From: Spirodela intermedia
Lineage: Eukaryota; Streptophyta; Magnoliopsida; Alismatales; Araceae
Length of the DNA: 64,000 nucleotides
Direction: 5' to 3'
Assembly (NCBI GenBank): GCA_902729315.2
Contig: LR746276.1
Location: 5,902,169 to 5,966,168, forward strand
The notes beneath the pieces were generated by a model. That model saw only the letters and a program-made list of their open reading frames with translations. It did not search any database and had not been told where the DNA came from. The translations under genes were made by a program, and so were the position numbers. Shown piece by piece: positions 1-13,502 of the stretch (its first letter is position 1; each line of letters begins with the position of its first letter).

Positions 1-3000
1 ATTTATAAACAAGCCCCACGTGAACTCTTGCAGTTGTTGTCGCCGCTTAATCCTTTGCCTTCACAGCTGAGGTACCTACAGTATGTTTCCAGGAGGAATG
101 TGGCATCAGAATGGCCTCCACTGGATAGGGCTCTGACGTTGGATTGTGTTATCCTTCGAAATCTGCCAAACTTTGATGGGGAATATGGATGCCGGCCAAT
201 ATTCCGTATTTATGGTCAAGATCCTTTCATTGGCAGTGACCGGACTCCCAAAGTCTTATTTTCTATGCCGAAGAAGAGCAAAATTGTTCGGCATTACAAA
301 CAGGTGAGCCAAAGCTTCTCTTTACCTCGTAGGTCTGCAATTTTTTCGTTTTATTTGTACATTAATTCTATAAATCGAACGAATTCTATTGTCTAGTGAG
401 TGCCTCTGTCAGACTGGATTTTTGTATGCTTCCTCATTACTGCCTAAGTTTTATGTTCTGAAGCATAAATGGATGCTTCTCACATTTGGTTTTGCAGGAT
501 GAGGTGTTTAATAATGCTTTACACAGAAGAAACTTGGTGCCCTCACTCATTTGGGAATCCTTGCCCATATAGAGGCAGGATGCCTCTAAAGCACCTTGTT
601 AACGTTTTTTACTTTATATTTTTTGTAGTATGTTTAGATGGAGATGTGTCCTTTTGAAGTTTTATGTAATCCTGTCGAAATTTTTCGATTCACTGTTTGC
701 CTGATAATCTTAGTCTTTCTTTGATCTATTCCTCATAATTTCTTGACTTAGAACTGACGTTCATCTGCTGGAAACAGACAGATTGTGAACTAGTTAAGAT
801 CGACATTCACTGCCATATCCAAGGAGATGTTGTACTGGAATGCATCAGCTTGGATGAAGACTTGGAACGTGAAGTGATGATGTTTAGGGTCATGTTTAAT
901 GCAGCTTTCATTAGATCGAATATTCTAATGGTCAATCGAGATGAGATTGACATTCTGTGGGATGCCAAGGACAATTTCTCGAAGGACTTCAGGGCAGAGG
1001 TATGCATTCCTTTAATTATCAAACTCTCCCTTTCTCCCTATTTGTTGATTCACGTGGTCTATTCTGTTTCTCCTTTTTTGTGTGAAGGTTCTTCTTTCAG
1101 ACATGGATACTAGTACTTCTTTTATCCCTGTTGAGCTGGCTACTGGTGACATGAAGGAAGGTCTTCCGATTGAGGCATTTTCTAAGGTGCAAGAGATCTT
1201 TAGCAATGTTGATTGGCTTGATCAAAAAGGAGATGCTGCACATCAAGTTCTTCAGCAGATAACATCCCTGAACTTCTTAGTAGACAAAGTAGATATTTGC
1301 TCTCCCCAGAAAGGGGGAATAACTTTGCTGCAAGAGGCAAGTCTTTCTATACTCAACCAGAGACAGCAGTCTGACGAATCTGATAATGAAACCAGGAAGT
1401 CGTCACCTTCCACTCGAAAGCAGCTGCTGCTACCCGCTCTTACCCACCCTACTGATGCAAATCTCACAAAACAGAAAACCCATGCTGCATTGGAGGGTGT
1501 AGAAACCATTGACACTGGGCACCCACCTTCTCCGTCTCTCTCACCTGTTGCCTCTTACTTACTCAAGAGTCCCCGAACAAATAACCATTCAGCTCAATCT
1601 CCTCCACTTCTTACACCAGCGAACTCTACCTCAAGACCTTTAGTTGTTTCTCCCCTTAATCTTTCAGGACAACCATCAGGTGTGAAGTTCCCTTCTTTAT
1701 CAGTCTTGACACCCAATATCTCAATTGCTACTTCATCACAAACGTCGTCTCTTGCTCCTTCTCCCTCGTCTCCTTCACTATCACCTCTTTGTCCGCCTCA
1801 TTCTGCACCAACGTTATCAATCCCTTCCACAGACATCAAACTAAACAAGACACCACCTCCCCCTCCTTCCACTCCTCCAATCGCCCCTTCGTTTTCTTCT
1901 CCCCCTCCAACAAAGCTTGACAACACGGTTACCACTGCCCCTTCCCTTCCTCCTCCACCACCACCACTTTCAAGTTCCAAACCTGGATCTATGGCACCAC
2001 CTCCTCCTCCGCTTCCGAGTTCCAGGCCTGCATCAATGGCACCACCTCCTCCTCCGCCTCCAAGTTCCAGGCCGGCATCAATGGCACCACCTCCTCCTCC
2101 ACCTCCAAGTTCCAGGCCGGCATCAATGGCACCACCTCCTCCTCCACCTCCAAGTTCCAGGCCGGCATCAATGGCACCACCTCCTCCTCCACCTCCAAGT
2201 TCCAGGCCGGCATCAATGGCACCACCTCCTCCTCCACCTCCAAGTTCCAGGCCAGCATCAATGGCACCACCTCCTCCTCCACCTCCAAGTTCCAGGCCGG
2301 CATCAATGGCACCACCTCCTCCTCCACCTCCAAGTTCTAGGCCGGCATCAATGGCACCACCTCCTCCTCCACCCCCAAGTTCCAGGACTGCATCAATGGG
2401 ACCACCTCCTCCTCCACCCCCAAGTTCCAGGCCAGCATCAATGGCACCACCTCCTCCTCCACCTCCAAGTTCCAGGCCGGCATCAATGGCACCACCTCCT
2501 CCTCCACCTCCAAGTTCCAGGCCGGCATCAATGGCACCACCTCCTCCTCCACCCCCAAGTTCCAGGACTGCATCAATGGCACCACCTCCTCCTCCACCCC
2601 CAAGTTCCAGGACTGCATCAATGGCACCATCTCCACCTCCTCTACCTCATCTTGGAGCACATAATTCTGCTATTTTGTCTTCACAAAAATTATCCCACGT
2701 TCCACCTGTGCCACCTCCACCATTACCTTCTGGTGTGCTGGGTAGTCCATCCAATCCCTTAATAAGCAGGGGGAATACTGTACCCCCTGCCCCTACTGAA
2801 TGCATGGGGTCCCCAACAAGTTCTACATGTATAAAGGGTCGTAGTTTGATGCGCACACCAAATCCAAGGAATGTGCTTTCTCAACAATCATCATCTAAGA
2901 AAACTTCTTTAAAGCCGTTGCACTGGATCAAAGTAACGAGAGTGGTGCAGGGAAGTATATGGGCAGAAGCACAGAAGCACGATGAATCATCTAAGTACGC

Positions 3001-6000
3001 AAAATTGATTTATTTTCTTGGTGGTGTATTCTTGAATTAGTAGCTGAAGAATTTTTATGTGTTATTCACATCTCTTTCACAATAACATTTGTGGTAGGGC
3101 TCCTGACTTTGACATGTTCGAACTTGAGAGTCTTTTCTCAGCAGCAGTTCCAGCAGCAGATATTTACAATTCAGCTGAAAAATCGAGGCGTGCATCAATT
3201 GGGTCAAAATCTGAGAAAATCCATCTGGTATTTTTCCTTTACTTGAAACTATAATGTGCTATTTAACTAGGATGCTATGTTGATTTTTTAAGTGGAAGCC
3301 AGTACATAAAATGGGTTCGAGCTCTCTTAAAAGAATACAGAACATTAGGGGGAATGCAGTATTGGATTAGGAGTTTGTATTGGCAATACTTGATCTCATA
3401 AGATCAGAACTGAATTGGCTGCTACTTAAACCCTGTCTAGTGTTGTCCAGACCTGCTTGAATTGGCCATGGATGGGCCTATCTAGGTGTGTTGTGTTAAT
3501 GCTGGCCAGTTTCAGTCATAATTAGCGCACACACAATTGGACGAGCCTGGTCAAATCAGCCATCCCGATTTGATTTGGGCTTATTTATATTATGACGTAT
3601 CGGAATCTTGCATACTTTTAAAAGTTGGATCACCTGAACAATCCCAATCTATATCAGCTGCCATGTGGACATGGATGATTGGATAAATGACAGAAGCATA
3701 TTGCTGATCTTGACCACAAATTATCTATTTTATTGCAAAGCTATGGCCACAGTGCTGTCTTGTGGACGGACTATTAACTTAGGTTTCCTGTGGCATGCTG
3801 ATTAAGCAACTGTCAGGTTTTTGGGTGCGAAATATCTAATTTATCCTTTTTGATATTTGTCAACAGCATGATTATTGATTCAATGAGGTCCGACATTATG
3901 CTTGATTTTGACTTCCTAATGTATTAGATTTTCTGTAGCTTGACTTTGGTGAGCATTGACTAATGTATTTCCTGTTGTGCATTTGTCTCCACTGAAGTAA
4001 TATGTTTAACGTGGTCACTTGCAGGTTGATCTAAGACGGGCTAATAACTGTGAAATTATGCTAACTAAGGTTAAGATTCCACTGTCTGATTTGATGGTAA
4101 GTTAATGAATATTGTATGAATGTTAATTGCTTGGTGCTTGCTATGGCGATCGTGCCAATAGATTGTTACCGTGCTGCTTTTCCTCATCTCTCAGGGATGT
4201 TCATTTTTTCCTTGGCCGTTTATGCTTAATTTTTCTTCACCCTAGCGCTTATACTATGATGTCCATGGTTGTTCTGGCCAGAGAACTTCTGGATGTAATT
4301 AATCTGTGAAGGGTTTATTTTTCATTTTCAATTTTCTCAAATCTTGTGGTGTTTTGTAGATTTCACTGCTTGCTCTGGACGATTCTGTTTTAGATGTTGA
4401 CCAGGTAGACAACCTCATAAAGTTTTGCCCAACAAACGAGGAAATCGAGCTGCTAAAGGTAGCTACTCAGATACCATTATGCCTGAGTTTTGATCAAGTA
4501 ATGGGCGTTTATCACTACTTACATATATTTCTATCGAGCAGGCAAATTTTCGTCACTGATAATGTTCCGAGTTGCTTTTTACTTCATTCCTTTGGATTAT
4601 TAATTGTGTTTAATTCTATATTTAGGGTTTCAGCGGGGATAAAGAAAACTTGGGGAAATGTGAGCAGGTCAGCAGACATTCGTCTCTTCCTTTCGTTGTT
4701 TGGTTTTCTCATTTGATAAGTATCACTTTTTATCTCTTTTATACTTCGATCAATGACGTTCGTGAAAATTCATTAGGGAAAAAGTCGTTCGATTGGCATC
4801 AATCTATTGCTTATTTTGTCTTGGATGATTCTTCCTTTGTTAATAATATAATCCCTTTTCTAACCCTTGCTCAGAATGTGCGAATGTCCTGGTATTTTAC
4901 GATTTTCCTTCAGTGTTGATCCGTCCTTGATTGGATGACTTGGGGAATTGTCTCTTTTTATTTCTTTCTGATTCGTACTGCCCACTGTTTAAATGACAGT
5001 TCTTCTTAGAGTTGATGAACGTGCCACGGGTGGAATCGAAGTTGAGAGTTTTCTCTTTTAAGATTCAATTCCGCTCTCAGGTTTGGGGACAGCACATGTG
5101 GTTATCTTTGTTAACGCAAGTAATTTTTGTCATTGATCTTATTTAAGATCAATGATAGGATTTAATCTCTTCGTATCCTTTTTGGTTTTAGGTTGCTGAT
5201 CTTAGCAAGAGTTTGAACACTGTGAATTCTGCATCGAATGAGGCAGGTTCTAGCTACTCATTGCAGGTTCTGCTTATTCAGCAAAGTTAAGATTTCTCAC
5301 TACTCTGGCATCTGTGTTGTCAGATTAGAAATTCTACCAAGTTGAAGAGAATCATGCAGACAATTCTTTCTTTGGGAAACGCATTAAACCAGGGAACTGC
5401 CAGGGGTGAGCTGGATATTGTGTTTACATTGCTCTAATTTTATCGTGTTGGAAGTTATTAAATATGATATTTCAAGCGGCAACATTTTGCTATTATGCGG
5501 TTGTTGTGAGCGAGTTTATAGTGATGTAGTGCTGACTAGATAACTGAGCTCAACGCGCACTCCATGTTTAGTACTTTTTATGGAATGAAGCCATGAAGGA
5601 AAATATCATTGGTAAGGATGTGGAAATAACAAGCTGAAAGCTGGTTTTCAATCTCGTGCAATTAATGGTAACTGATTGTAATTCGCTAAGTTGTGATGCA
5701 GGCAGTAAGTGCTTGAATCTTCTATGCATTCGTGTCCTGTCCCGTTGCAAGCAGGAAGCTTTTGCTATTCGATTTTCTGATAGAAATAATCTGACGGAAA
5801 CTATATGCTTGCATTAACGGGAGAAAAGAGGGGCATGGCAGCAAATTATATACTCTATCAGTTGGTGTCAAACTTTCTTCCTATGATTGTTGGAGTTATT
5901 TATTGAAACACTTTCATCATACTGTTGCTTTTTCCGCTATTTATATTCTTGTTAGCATGCTTTTCCGTGTACTCACTAATGTGGAAGAAATACTCAACAA

Positions 6001-9000
6001 GTTGCGAACAGAATAACCCCCGCCTTTAGAGAAGAGAATTCTTTTAGCACATCTAACTTTTGCTATTCGCTTTTCCCACAAATCCTACTAGTTTTGCATT
6101 CCTTTTTCCTGCTTTATTTTACACATTATATAGTTGCTCTGCTGGATTTGCAGAATCAGCTCAACGAAACTGATAAGAAATCACAATCTGATTTACTTCG
6201 TGTAGTTATCTTTTAATCTGCTAGTTTTCACTATTTTCTTCACCCCTCACTTGTTCTCTCTGCTCTTCTTTTTACCGTTGTCCTGTTTTATTGCAACATC
6301 ATTTTCCTTCATTTGACCATGGTTAATGTAATAAATAAAAACCGGTTATTTTACTAGCTATTGCTATATTATGTTAGCCTTGTTGGGTTCTATTTTCTCT
6401 AGTGGGATGTGGGGCTGGCTCAATGAATTTTATCGGACATGTTCAAGACCCTTGGATTGTGAACATGCAACACAACGAATTAAAAGTTTGAACACTTTTT
6501 TTCCATTCGTTTCTATTTTTTTATTCATTTTTATCATCTGTGCGCGACGGATGGTTCATGATTCTTAAGAGCATGCACGGGTGGTTGAAGTCCCTTCTCT
6601 ATATCTCATCTTAAGAGCATGCATGTGCGCGAAAGTCTCTGAAGATCTCCATCTCTTTGTGCTTTTCCATCTTTGTTGCCACATGAAGGGAGGGTGATGT
6701 GGCAATTTGTGTTTTAGTGGATGTGATGAGTGTGAGACGAGCGTGATGCAGTGAAAGATGTGGAGATAGCTGGTTTCGGGCTTCATGGGGCATGTTCAGG
6801 CGCATATCCCATAAATTGGGTAATGGCGGATGTTCATTGAGATCCCATGGACAAGTGAAATTCAGTTGGAATTAGTTTCGCATTCAAGGCAGAGTCAGCA
6901 AACATTGGGGTGAACGTGCGACCTAACTTCTTCCTTTCAGTTCCATCGTCACCCATATTGAATGTTTCCTCGATTGTTCAGGAGTCCTTTCTTGTAATAA
7001 ACGTCGTGCTTTCTGGTGTGGGTAAGTAGTTTATTTTCTGTGCCTGCCTAGATTATCTGGCTCACTAAATTGCTCCCAGATTCTGATGAATTGTACTGGG
7101 CTTCAACTCTTAGTATTCCTCTTCTCTGATCTTTAGTCATGATTAAGCCAGACCACGAGGAGAACAAGATGCAAAACACATTCAAAATGTTGGATGTCAG
7201 ATAGGAGAAAATGTGCTCAACAACCGACTCAAAAACTGGGAAAAGGAAAGTAGATACTGTGCAACCAAGAGAAGTGAGTGAATGAAAATATATACAGAAC
7301 ATAATAAGTATGCTTTGGTGTCAAAGTCCAGAATCCAGGCTATGAATCGTGGTGAATGTATTTATTTCGAGGTCATGTAGGCATTTGTAAATAACTGTGT
7401 GCAAAAAATCTGGTGGTATTTTTTAACACCCTTTAGTCCCATCTGTGGCAACATCACTCCTAAATCCTTGTACTCGCCTTTTTTTTTCCAGCTTCTGAAA
7501 AGTTCGGCCTGTCTTTTGTTTTTGCTCAATTCTGTGCAGGTTCTGCTATTGGATTTAGGTTGGATAGCCTTCTTAAGCTCAGTGATACACGTGCTCGTAA
7601 CAACAAGATGACTCTCATGCATTATCTTTGTAAGGTACAGGTTTTTTTCATATATCCTTTTAAGAGTTTTTAAAGAAATGCGTGAGGTAGGTACAATGCT
7701 GATACTGTTTTCAATCGAATAAAAAATAAAACCATCTGTATATGTGTTTTTGTATCTTGAATGCGTTAATGTACGGTTAATATCAAATGAGAATTCTGTC
7801 AGGAATTCTGTATCTCGAATTTGTAAATGGATGGTTTTGCATATTATGTTTTTTAGTACGCTTACAACTTTAGTCAGCGATAAAAAAATCTTGGGTGACG
7901 GATTTTGTCCTAGTTCATTTAAATATCCATTTTGACCCAGTGAAGCAGATTCTTATTTGTCTAGGTACCGGTGTCCACAGCCTTGGTAAATTCTTCTGGG
8001 TCAGAGAACATACTCTAGGATATTTCTACAGTTCTTGATTTCTTTTTGTGTCCAGTGACAATTCAGTTTCATTCATTAATGTTGTTAGAGAGTGGGTACC
8101 CTTTCCAACAATTTTGTCTGCATGCTACTCGAAGAGAGAGAAAGAAGATGAAAGTGTCCATAGTTTTTGTTCCTTTTCGTTCAGTATTGGCACAAAAATC
8201 GTATCAAGAAACCACTGCCCTTTTGCTTACACAAAGTGATCTCCCATCTTTCTGGGAGCTACCTTCCTTTTCTGTCTTAAAAGATTTTCTTTCCTCCTGA
8301 CAACGCTGCACAGACGCTATCAGATGGGAGGATGTTCTTCACTGTTTCTGTTCACCAATTTATTCGTGGGTTTCCTTGCAGCTTAGGCCCTCTAGGATTG
8401 AGATTTACTCCCAGTGGGAGCATGATAACGTCTAAGCTCGTGCCTTTGGATCACCCATTGTAACTCCTAGATTTGCTTCAGAGTTGTTTTTGATTTCAGC
8501 TGTTTCTATTGCATATTTAGCCCAGCACTGGGATTGGTGTTTGCTTTGTGCTCTCCTGCTTCGTGTCTCGATCGATATCTGATTTGATTCTTATTATATG
8601 TTCGACCCAAACTCTGGTTGTTGTCACTCTTGCTTATGAATTCATCGGATGACTGCTAGGTGCTTGCCGATAAGCTTCCGGAGCTTCTTGATTTCAATGA
8701 TGACCTCGTTAGCCTAGAAGCTGCATCAAAGGTGTCTTTCTTCAATCCGCGCGTCTTACTTACTCTTCCCAGATGACATTCCACACAAATTGAACTCTCC
8801 CATGGCTTTCCGTAGGTACAATTGAAGACCTTGGCTGAGGAGATGCAAGCAGTCAGCAAAGGGCTGGAGAAGGTTGAGCAGGAGCTGACGGCATCCGAGA
8901 ATGATGGACCTGTGTCGCGCCTTTTCAGTCAGGTACTCCTGATTTTCCGCTCGTCTTGATAAAATCCTCACTTGAATGAAGTGCCGAATATGGTCAACGG

Positions 9001-10317
9001 AGTACGACCATTCTTGCTGTGTAGTAAGACTATTTGATGGTCAACGAAGTACTATCATGTTCTTCTTTCTGTGTGGGATCGAAGATCTGGGGTCTTATCA
9101 CAAGGATCATATTTGGTTAGCCTGAGAGAAAAAATAAAATAAAATCAAAGGATGGATTCACATTTGTGCTCGTCTTCATGATCTACACTTGAATGAAGTG
9201 GCGAATATGGTCAACGGAGTACTATCATTCTTGTTGTGCAACAAAACTGTTTTTTCATAATCCAAACGGTATATATATTCATAAGAGAAATTCCTTTTTC
9301 TTGCGCAATAATATTTATTTTATTTATTTTCTTGAGGAACTCAGATAAAAAATTGTTTGTGGTGGGACCCTTTTGCTCGGGTTTGCTCCCTGATTGCTTG
9401 TCTTTCCATTCATGTTCTCGCAGAATCTGAAGGGGTTTCTCGTCACAGCTGAAGCTGAAGTGAGGACTCTAACTTCTCTCTACTCTGGAGTGGTAAGCCA
9501 TGGGCCTGCTGGTTTATTTTTCCATGTTAATTAAATATTAAAAAGTAATCAAATAGAAAAATGTGATGCAGGGTAGAAGTGCAGACGCGTTGGCGCTTTA
9601 TTTTGGAGAAGATCCTGTCCGTTGCCCATTTGAGCAAGGTAATCCTGTCCGTTCACCCATTTGAAGAAATAAGTAAAATATTGTGATTATATATATATAT
9701 ATATGGGACTTATTGGAATATTCCCCCATTTTAAGTAATAAATAAAATATTGTGATGATATATACATATTTACATAGGAGATGGGCCTGTTAAAATAATG
9801 CAGTATTTGAAGGAATAATAAAATAAATAAATAAATAAATAAATAAAACCACGTGATTTTTATGCATGGAGCCTAATATACCTCCACAAATATACTCTGG
9901 GACATTATTTTTTGTATTTATTTTCTTCTTTTTCATGCCTCTTAATGGTTCCTCACCTGTTGAGCTGCACACTCAAACAGCATGGAGAGACTTGTTTTTA
10001 TTTTATTTCCCATTTTCTCGTCATTTTTCAAGCTCTCAGGCAGAGGTCGATGACATTGATTGATGTATTTATTTATTATGCCAATTATAAATAAATCTTA
10101 ATGGAATTTTTATTGATCTCATGCAGTCGTGTCTACGCTCCTTAACTTTGTCAAAATGTTCGGGCGGGCCCACGTAGAGAACTGCAAGCAGCTTGAACTG
10201 GAACGGAAGAAGGCCCAGAAGGAGATAGAAGCGGAGAAGATAAAGAAGGTCAACGCCCCGCGAAGAGACCCCAGTCAACCTCTTCGATCCCCGGTCAGAG
10301 CTACGGACGCCAAGTAA
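1..10317 (+). CDS. Class II formin (PTEN-like/C2, FH1, FH2), 5' partial
   Basis: Actin-nucleating formin. The start codon lies left of the window; about 1,199 codons are present. Exons read as 1-303, 778-999, 1088-2994, 3098-3227, 4025-4096, 4360-4458, 4626-4667, 5000-5080, 5192-5242, 5324-5405, 7540-7634, 8660-8731, 8816-8932, 9424-9492, 9572-9638 and 10127-10317; phases join throughout. The first exon has the plant-formin PTEN-tail signature APRELLQLLSPLNP and RNV.S.WPPLDRALTLDC; the second continues into the C2-like part (MMFRVMFNAAF). Exon 3 holds a Ser/Pro-rich linker and the FH1 polyproline region, then the FH2 start LKPLHWIKV. Later exons carry FH2 hallmarks KRIMQTILSLGNALNQGTA and GFRLDSLLKL. 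The PTEN-like plus C2 arrangement without a transmembrane segment defines plant class II, where the PTEN-like part anchors the protein to membranes. The junction after 5242 uses a GC donor. The tail is basic. Family assignment is firm; the paralogue number cannot be given. Confidence 0.93.
1951..2640 (+). repeat. 45-bp tandem repeat encoding the formin FH1 polyproline region
   Basis: Thirteen uninterrupted 45-bp units occupy 2041-2625, preceded by two degenerate units from about 1951. Each unit encodes seven prolines followed by SSR(P/T)ASM(A/G), giving regularly spaced profilin-binding Pro runs. Units differ at a few positions (P/T after R, one terminal G near 2400, one silent gttctagg near 2335). 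Since 45 is a multiple of three, all six frames stay open across the array. Confidence 0.97.
8969..9238. repeat. Direct repeat within formin intron 13
   Basis: A segment of about 53 bp, cacttgaatgaagtg..gaatatggtcaacggagtac, at 8969-9021 recurs at 9186-9238 (offset 217) with few changes. A partial third copy, gatggtcaacgaagtact, starts near 9036. Confidence 0.85.
9611..9668 (+). repeat. Exon-tail duplication at formin exon 15 donor
   Basis: The last 28 bases of exon 15 (atcctgtccgttgcccattt and on) are repeated imperfectly in the intron at 9642-9668, immediately after the donor. Confidence 0.8.
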
Positions 10318-11739
10318 ACGCACCTTTTTTGGAAGATGGCGGAGGAGGAGAAGGCAGAAGCTGCCCTAAAAATAGAAACTCTCCCCCTCACAGATGGCCA
10401 TCAGATTGCTCCCTCAAGCTTTTTGTACATAGCCTGGGAAGCCCCGGGTTTTTCTGACAAAAAAAATGGTTTTATTTTTTAATTCGTTGTGTATTTTTGT
10501 ATATATTATTTGGTGAATTCTTGCTATTTTGTATGTATGGTGATGGTGTTGGTTAATCCTTGATGTCATGGTATGAACGTGATTTATGACGTCATTAATC
10601 GTCGAATTCCTTGGCGTGTTAGGGCTTTGGAGGATCTCCTGTTATTAGAAGAAGCACCACAGAAAGAGTAGCGCCGGAGTTATTATATAAATAAATAATT
10701 AAAAAACCCCGAGGTGAGCTCAGCTCGAAGGTCTCGTCGACGCCCCCCACGCCAACGATGGTCTTGGCGTCAGCTGATAGGACCGTGGCGGGCGTCTCGT
10801 AATTGGAGACTTGTACCGCCGTGTGACCGCCGTTGACTGGCGCAGCCTTCCGAGAAACAGCGAATTTTAGTTCACACCCAGTCCAAAGGATCTCCCTTGA
10901 AGTGTGTAGGTTTTCAATGGGCAGATGGCGGCGCAAAGTGTGCAGCTGGAATTGGAGTCAACTCTCTCTCTGTCTCTCTATGTCTCTTGCCTCAATCCGC
11001 CGGCGGGGTTGTCGTAACCGGATAGATCAGCAAAAGTCAAGTCTTACGGCGGTCAGCGAACGAAGATTGGAACGGGGAAGGGACTATCAGATCATGGCAG
11101 GCGTACGCTGACCGTTGACGGACTCCACGGCCTGTCGACAATCACGTTTCTTGACCAAAAGCACCGGTTATTATTATTTTATGGAGCCACCGCCATTTTG
11201 AGAGAAAATACGAGGCCATTATTTTTCTGATCCACTTTCATAATTTCAGCGGATCTCGGACATGAAACCAAGTTCTTCATGTAAACCTGACGTGGCAGTC
11301 TCGTCTGTGGGCCCCTCCATCTTCCATCTATCCGTTGACCAGGCTAGTTAGTAGGCGCGAATATGCTGCAAATTGGCAGCTAAGTAGACATCAAATCGCG
11401 AAGAGGCCGTGGAGGACTACGCAATGAAGGAAAGGGAAGTTTTGATTGTCTCCGTTGAGATCAAGAGGAATGCATACAGTTTGGCCCATCGTGATCATAG
11501 TTTGCGTGCATCGACAGTAATGCTCTCTCTCTCTCTCTCTCCTTCTCCCCCGGTTCTCTCTCTCTGTGTTGGAGCGTTGGGACTGCTCCAAGGTCCTTTT
11601 CATAGGACCCTATCATCACCTGTAAGGGGAGGAGATGGGGGATAGCAGCCCATTCGGGGGGGGGCGGTGGCGGGGGTTTACAGTAATGGCAAAGGGCGAG
11701 GGCCAGCTCGACAATAACCAACCAAACCCTAATCTCCGA
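10318..11739. other. Convergent spacer between formin and WRKY genes
   Basis: The formin ends at 10317 (+) and the WRKY gene at 11740 (-), so both 3' ends face this stretch. 10318-10620 looks like formin 3' UTR, T-rich with AATAAA-like stretches further on. A 105-codon minus-strand reading frame (10619-10936) with GC-rich codons has no recognisable domain. A (CT)n run lies at about 11522-11541, and a run of nine G at 11656-11664. No further gene was recognised. Confidence 0.6.
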
Positions 11740-13030
11740 TCACAATCCCAGAATCCTTCCGGAAATGGCGGTTGCCAGAGCGGACGTGAAGCTTGGGTCC
11801 CTGGACAAGGAGGAGGCCATGTGCTGCACCAGGTCATGGAATTGCACCGAACCCGTCTCCCTCATGAGGGCCCCTCCCTTATGAGCCATCGCCGGGGAGG
11901 TCAGATCGAGGGTGACGGTTCCCCCGGAGGAGCCGACGGAGGGCGAGCAAGGGGCGGCGCCGCCGCCGGGTCTCGAGACGACCGCCGCTTCGGCCTGGGA
12001 TGGGTGCGGGTGGCTGTGGACACCCTCATACGTCGCCACCAGGATGGATCGATCTTCCACGCTTCTCTGCACCTGAGATTGCGACGATTCAGGCTCAGTT
12101 TCTGAGTATCCCACAGACTCAACCTATAATTACGAGTTAAGATCGATGGACGATGAACATGATATTCTAACGCGTCCACTCCAATGAATCGAGCGTGTTC
12201 ATACATCTAATCTAATCGGGTGTTCCGAACTCGGTTTGATTCATAGATCTAGTGATCGGCGAAAGCGAGGATGCAGTACCTTCTTCTTGACCGGGCACGC
12301 CGGAGCGAAGGAGCATCGGAAGTAGGCCCGAGGGGAGGGGTTGTCCCTGGTGACCTTCTGCCCGTACTTCCGCCATTGATACCCGTCCTTCACCACCTGT
12401 AATCCACCGAGCAGGAGCCAGATTAGGTCGACTTCCAAGGGTCTTCTCTCCTCGTCTCTCCATGGCTTCTGGGTGAGAGAGAGAGAGAGAGAGAGAGGGA
12501 GAGGGCGCTTACGAGGCTGGTGTCGGTGGGGCTCGTGCGGACATAGGACTTGGAGATCTTGACTTTGACCTCCTCCTGCCTCGGTTTCTTGCAGGCGTCG
12601 TCCTCCCCGGAGGTGCTCTCGACGCAGTTGAGGCCGTGGGGGTCAAGGGCGGCATCGTCGGTGCTGACCGTCTCGAGGCTGTCGGCTTTTCTCTTGCGGG
12701 AAGGGGAGGAGGCGGCCTTATCCGACGATGAGGTGGCCTTCATCTCCGCCACCTGCCGCTCCAAGGCGCCGTATTGCTCGTAGACGGCGGCGAGGGTCTC
12801 CGTCAACCTTCTGTTCTCCTCGCTGAGCCGGGTCAGCTCCCCTTTCAGGACTCCCGCCTGAGAGAATCAAACCCACGTCAAAATCTGCGTCTCCAGAAAT
12901 AGTGATATGAGTTTCATCGTAGGGGCTGATGCTTCCGCCTACCTCTTCCTCCCTCGTGGCGGCGCCGCCTGTCCTCTGCGTCGTCGTGAAGCTCATCGTC
13001 TTTGGTATCTTCGAGCCCTAGATTTAGGGA

Positions 13031-13073
<43 letters not shown>

Positions 13074-13232
13074 CCATCAGAGAGGAGGTTGGATAAAACC
13101 GGGGCAAACTGGGTTAGAGAGAGAAGTCTCAAGGTTGGGACTCACCGGAGGGTCTTGATAGGGGAAGCGGAGGTTTAGGCCAAGGCTGAGGGGCAGTGGG
13201 TCTGTCCAGGCCGACGCGGTGGACGATTCCAT
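11740..13232 (-). CDS. WRKY transcription factor, group IIa (WRKY18/40/60 type)
   Basis: Nuclear DNA-binding protein, 318 aa, from five exons read 13232-13146, 13017-12943, 12857-12513, 12396-12280 and 12072-11740. The start at 13232 was chosen because it gives the short Leu-rich N-terminus ([18 protein letters not shown]) usual in group IIa. A leucine-zipper coiled coil follows ([20 protein letters not shown]), then a Lys-rich nuclear-localisation stretch (SPSRKRKAD). The WRKY domain begins near residue 170: [19 protein letters not shown], then C-X5-C and, 23 residues on, H-S-H. The intron directly before the Val of VQRS is the V-type intron restricted to groups IIa and IIb; a single WRKY domain, leucine zipper and the [14 protein letters not shown] variant point to IIa. 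Members are pathogen- and ABA-responsive, often repressors of basal defence. W-boxes upstream suggest self- or cross-regulation. Exon 2 is the least certain border. Confidence 0.9.
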
Positions 13233-13502
13233 GCCCGGCGAGAAGACTGAGAAGTTTCCACTGGTTCAGCTCCCTCTTGAGATTTGGTTGATGGCGGAGA
13301 TGGTGGAGGAGAGAGGGAAGAGGAGACTCCGAGCTTCCAAAGTTCTGAGATGGGAGAAGATCCCCGGACAGGAATTTATAATGGACGCTAGGAAGGGAGA
13401 TGGAAGCCGGGGGAAGTAGCTTCTGGGAACGGGAGGGACTCACATTTATCACGCGAAATAGAAAGGTGAGAGCGGGGGAGGGGAGAGGAATCTAAGGTAG
13501 AA

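Noticed and set aside
1917-2762. Long open frames on both strands through the formin polyproline region
   Set aside because: A 45-bp repeat unit keeps all frames open. Conserved formin residues lie only in the +1082 frame.
10619-10936. Minus-strand GC-rich frame in the formin-WRKY spacer
   Set aside because: No domain or splice context recognised; kept only as a note in the spacer entry.
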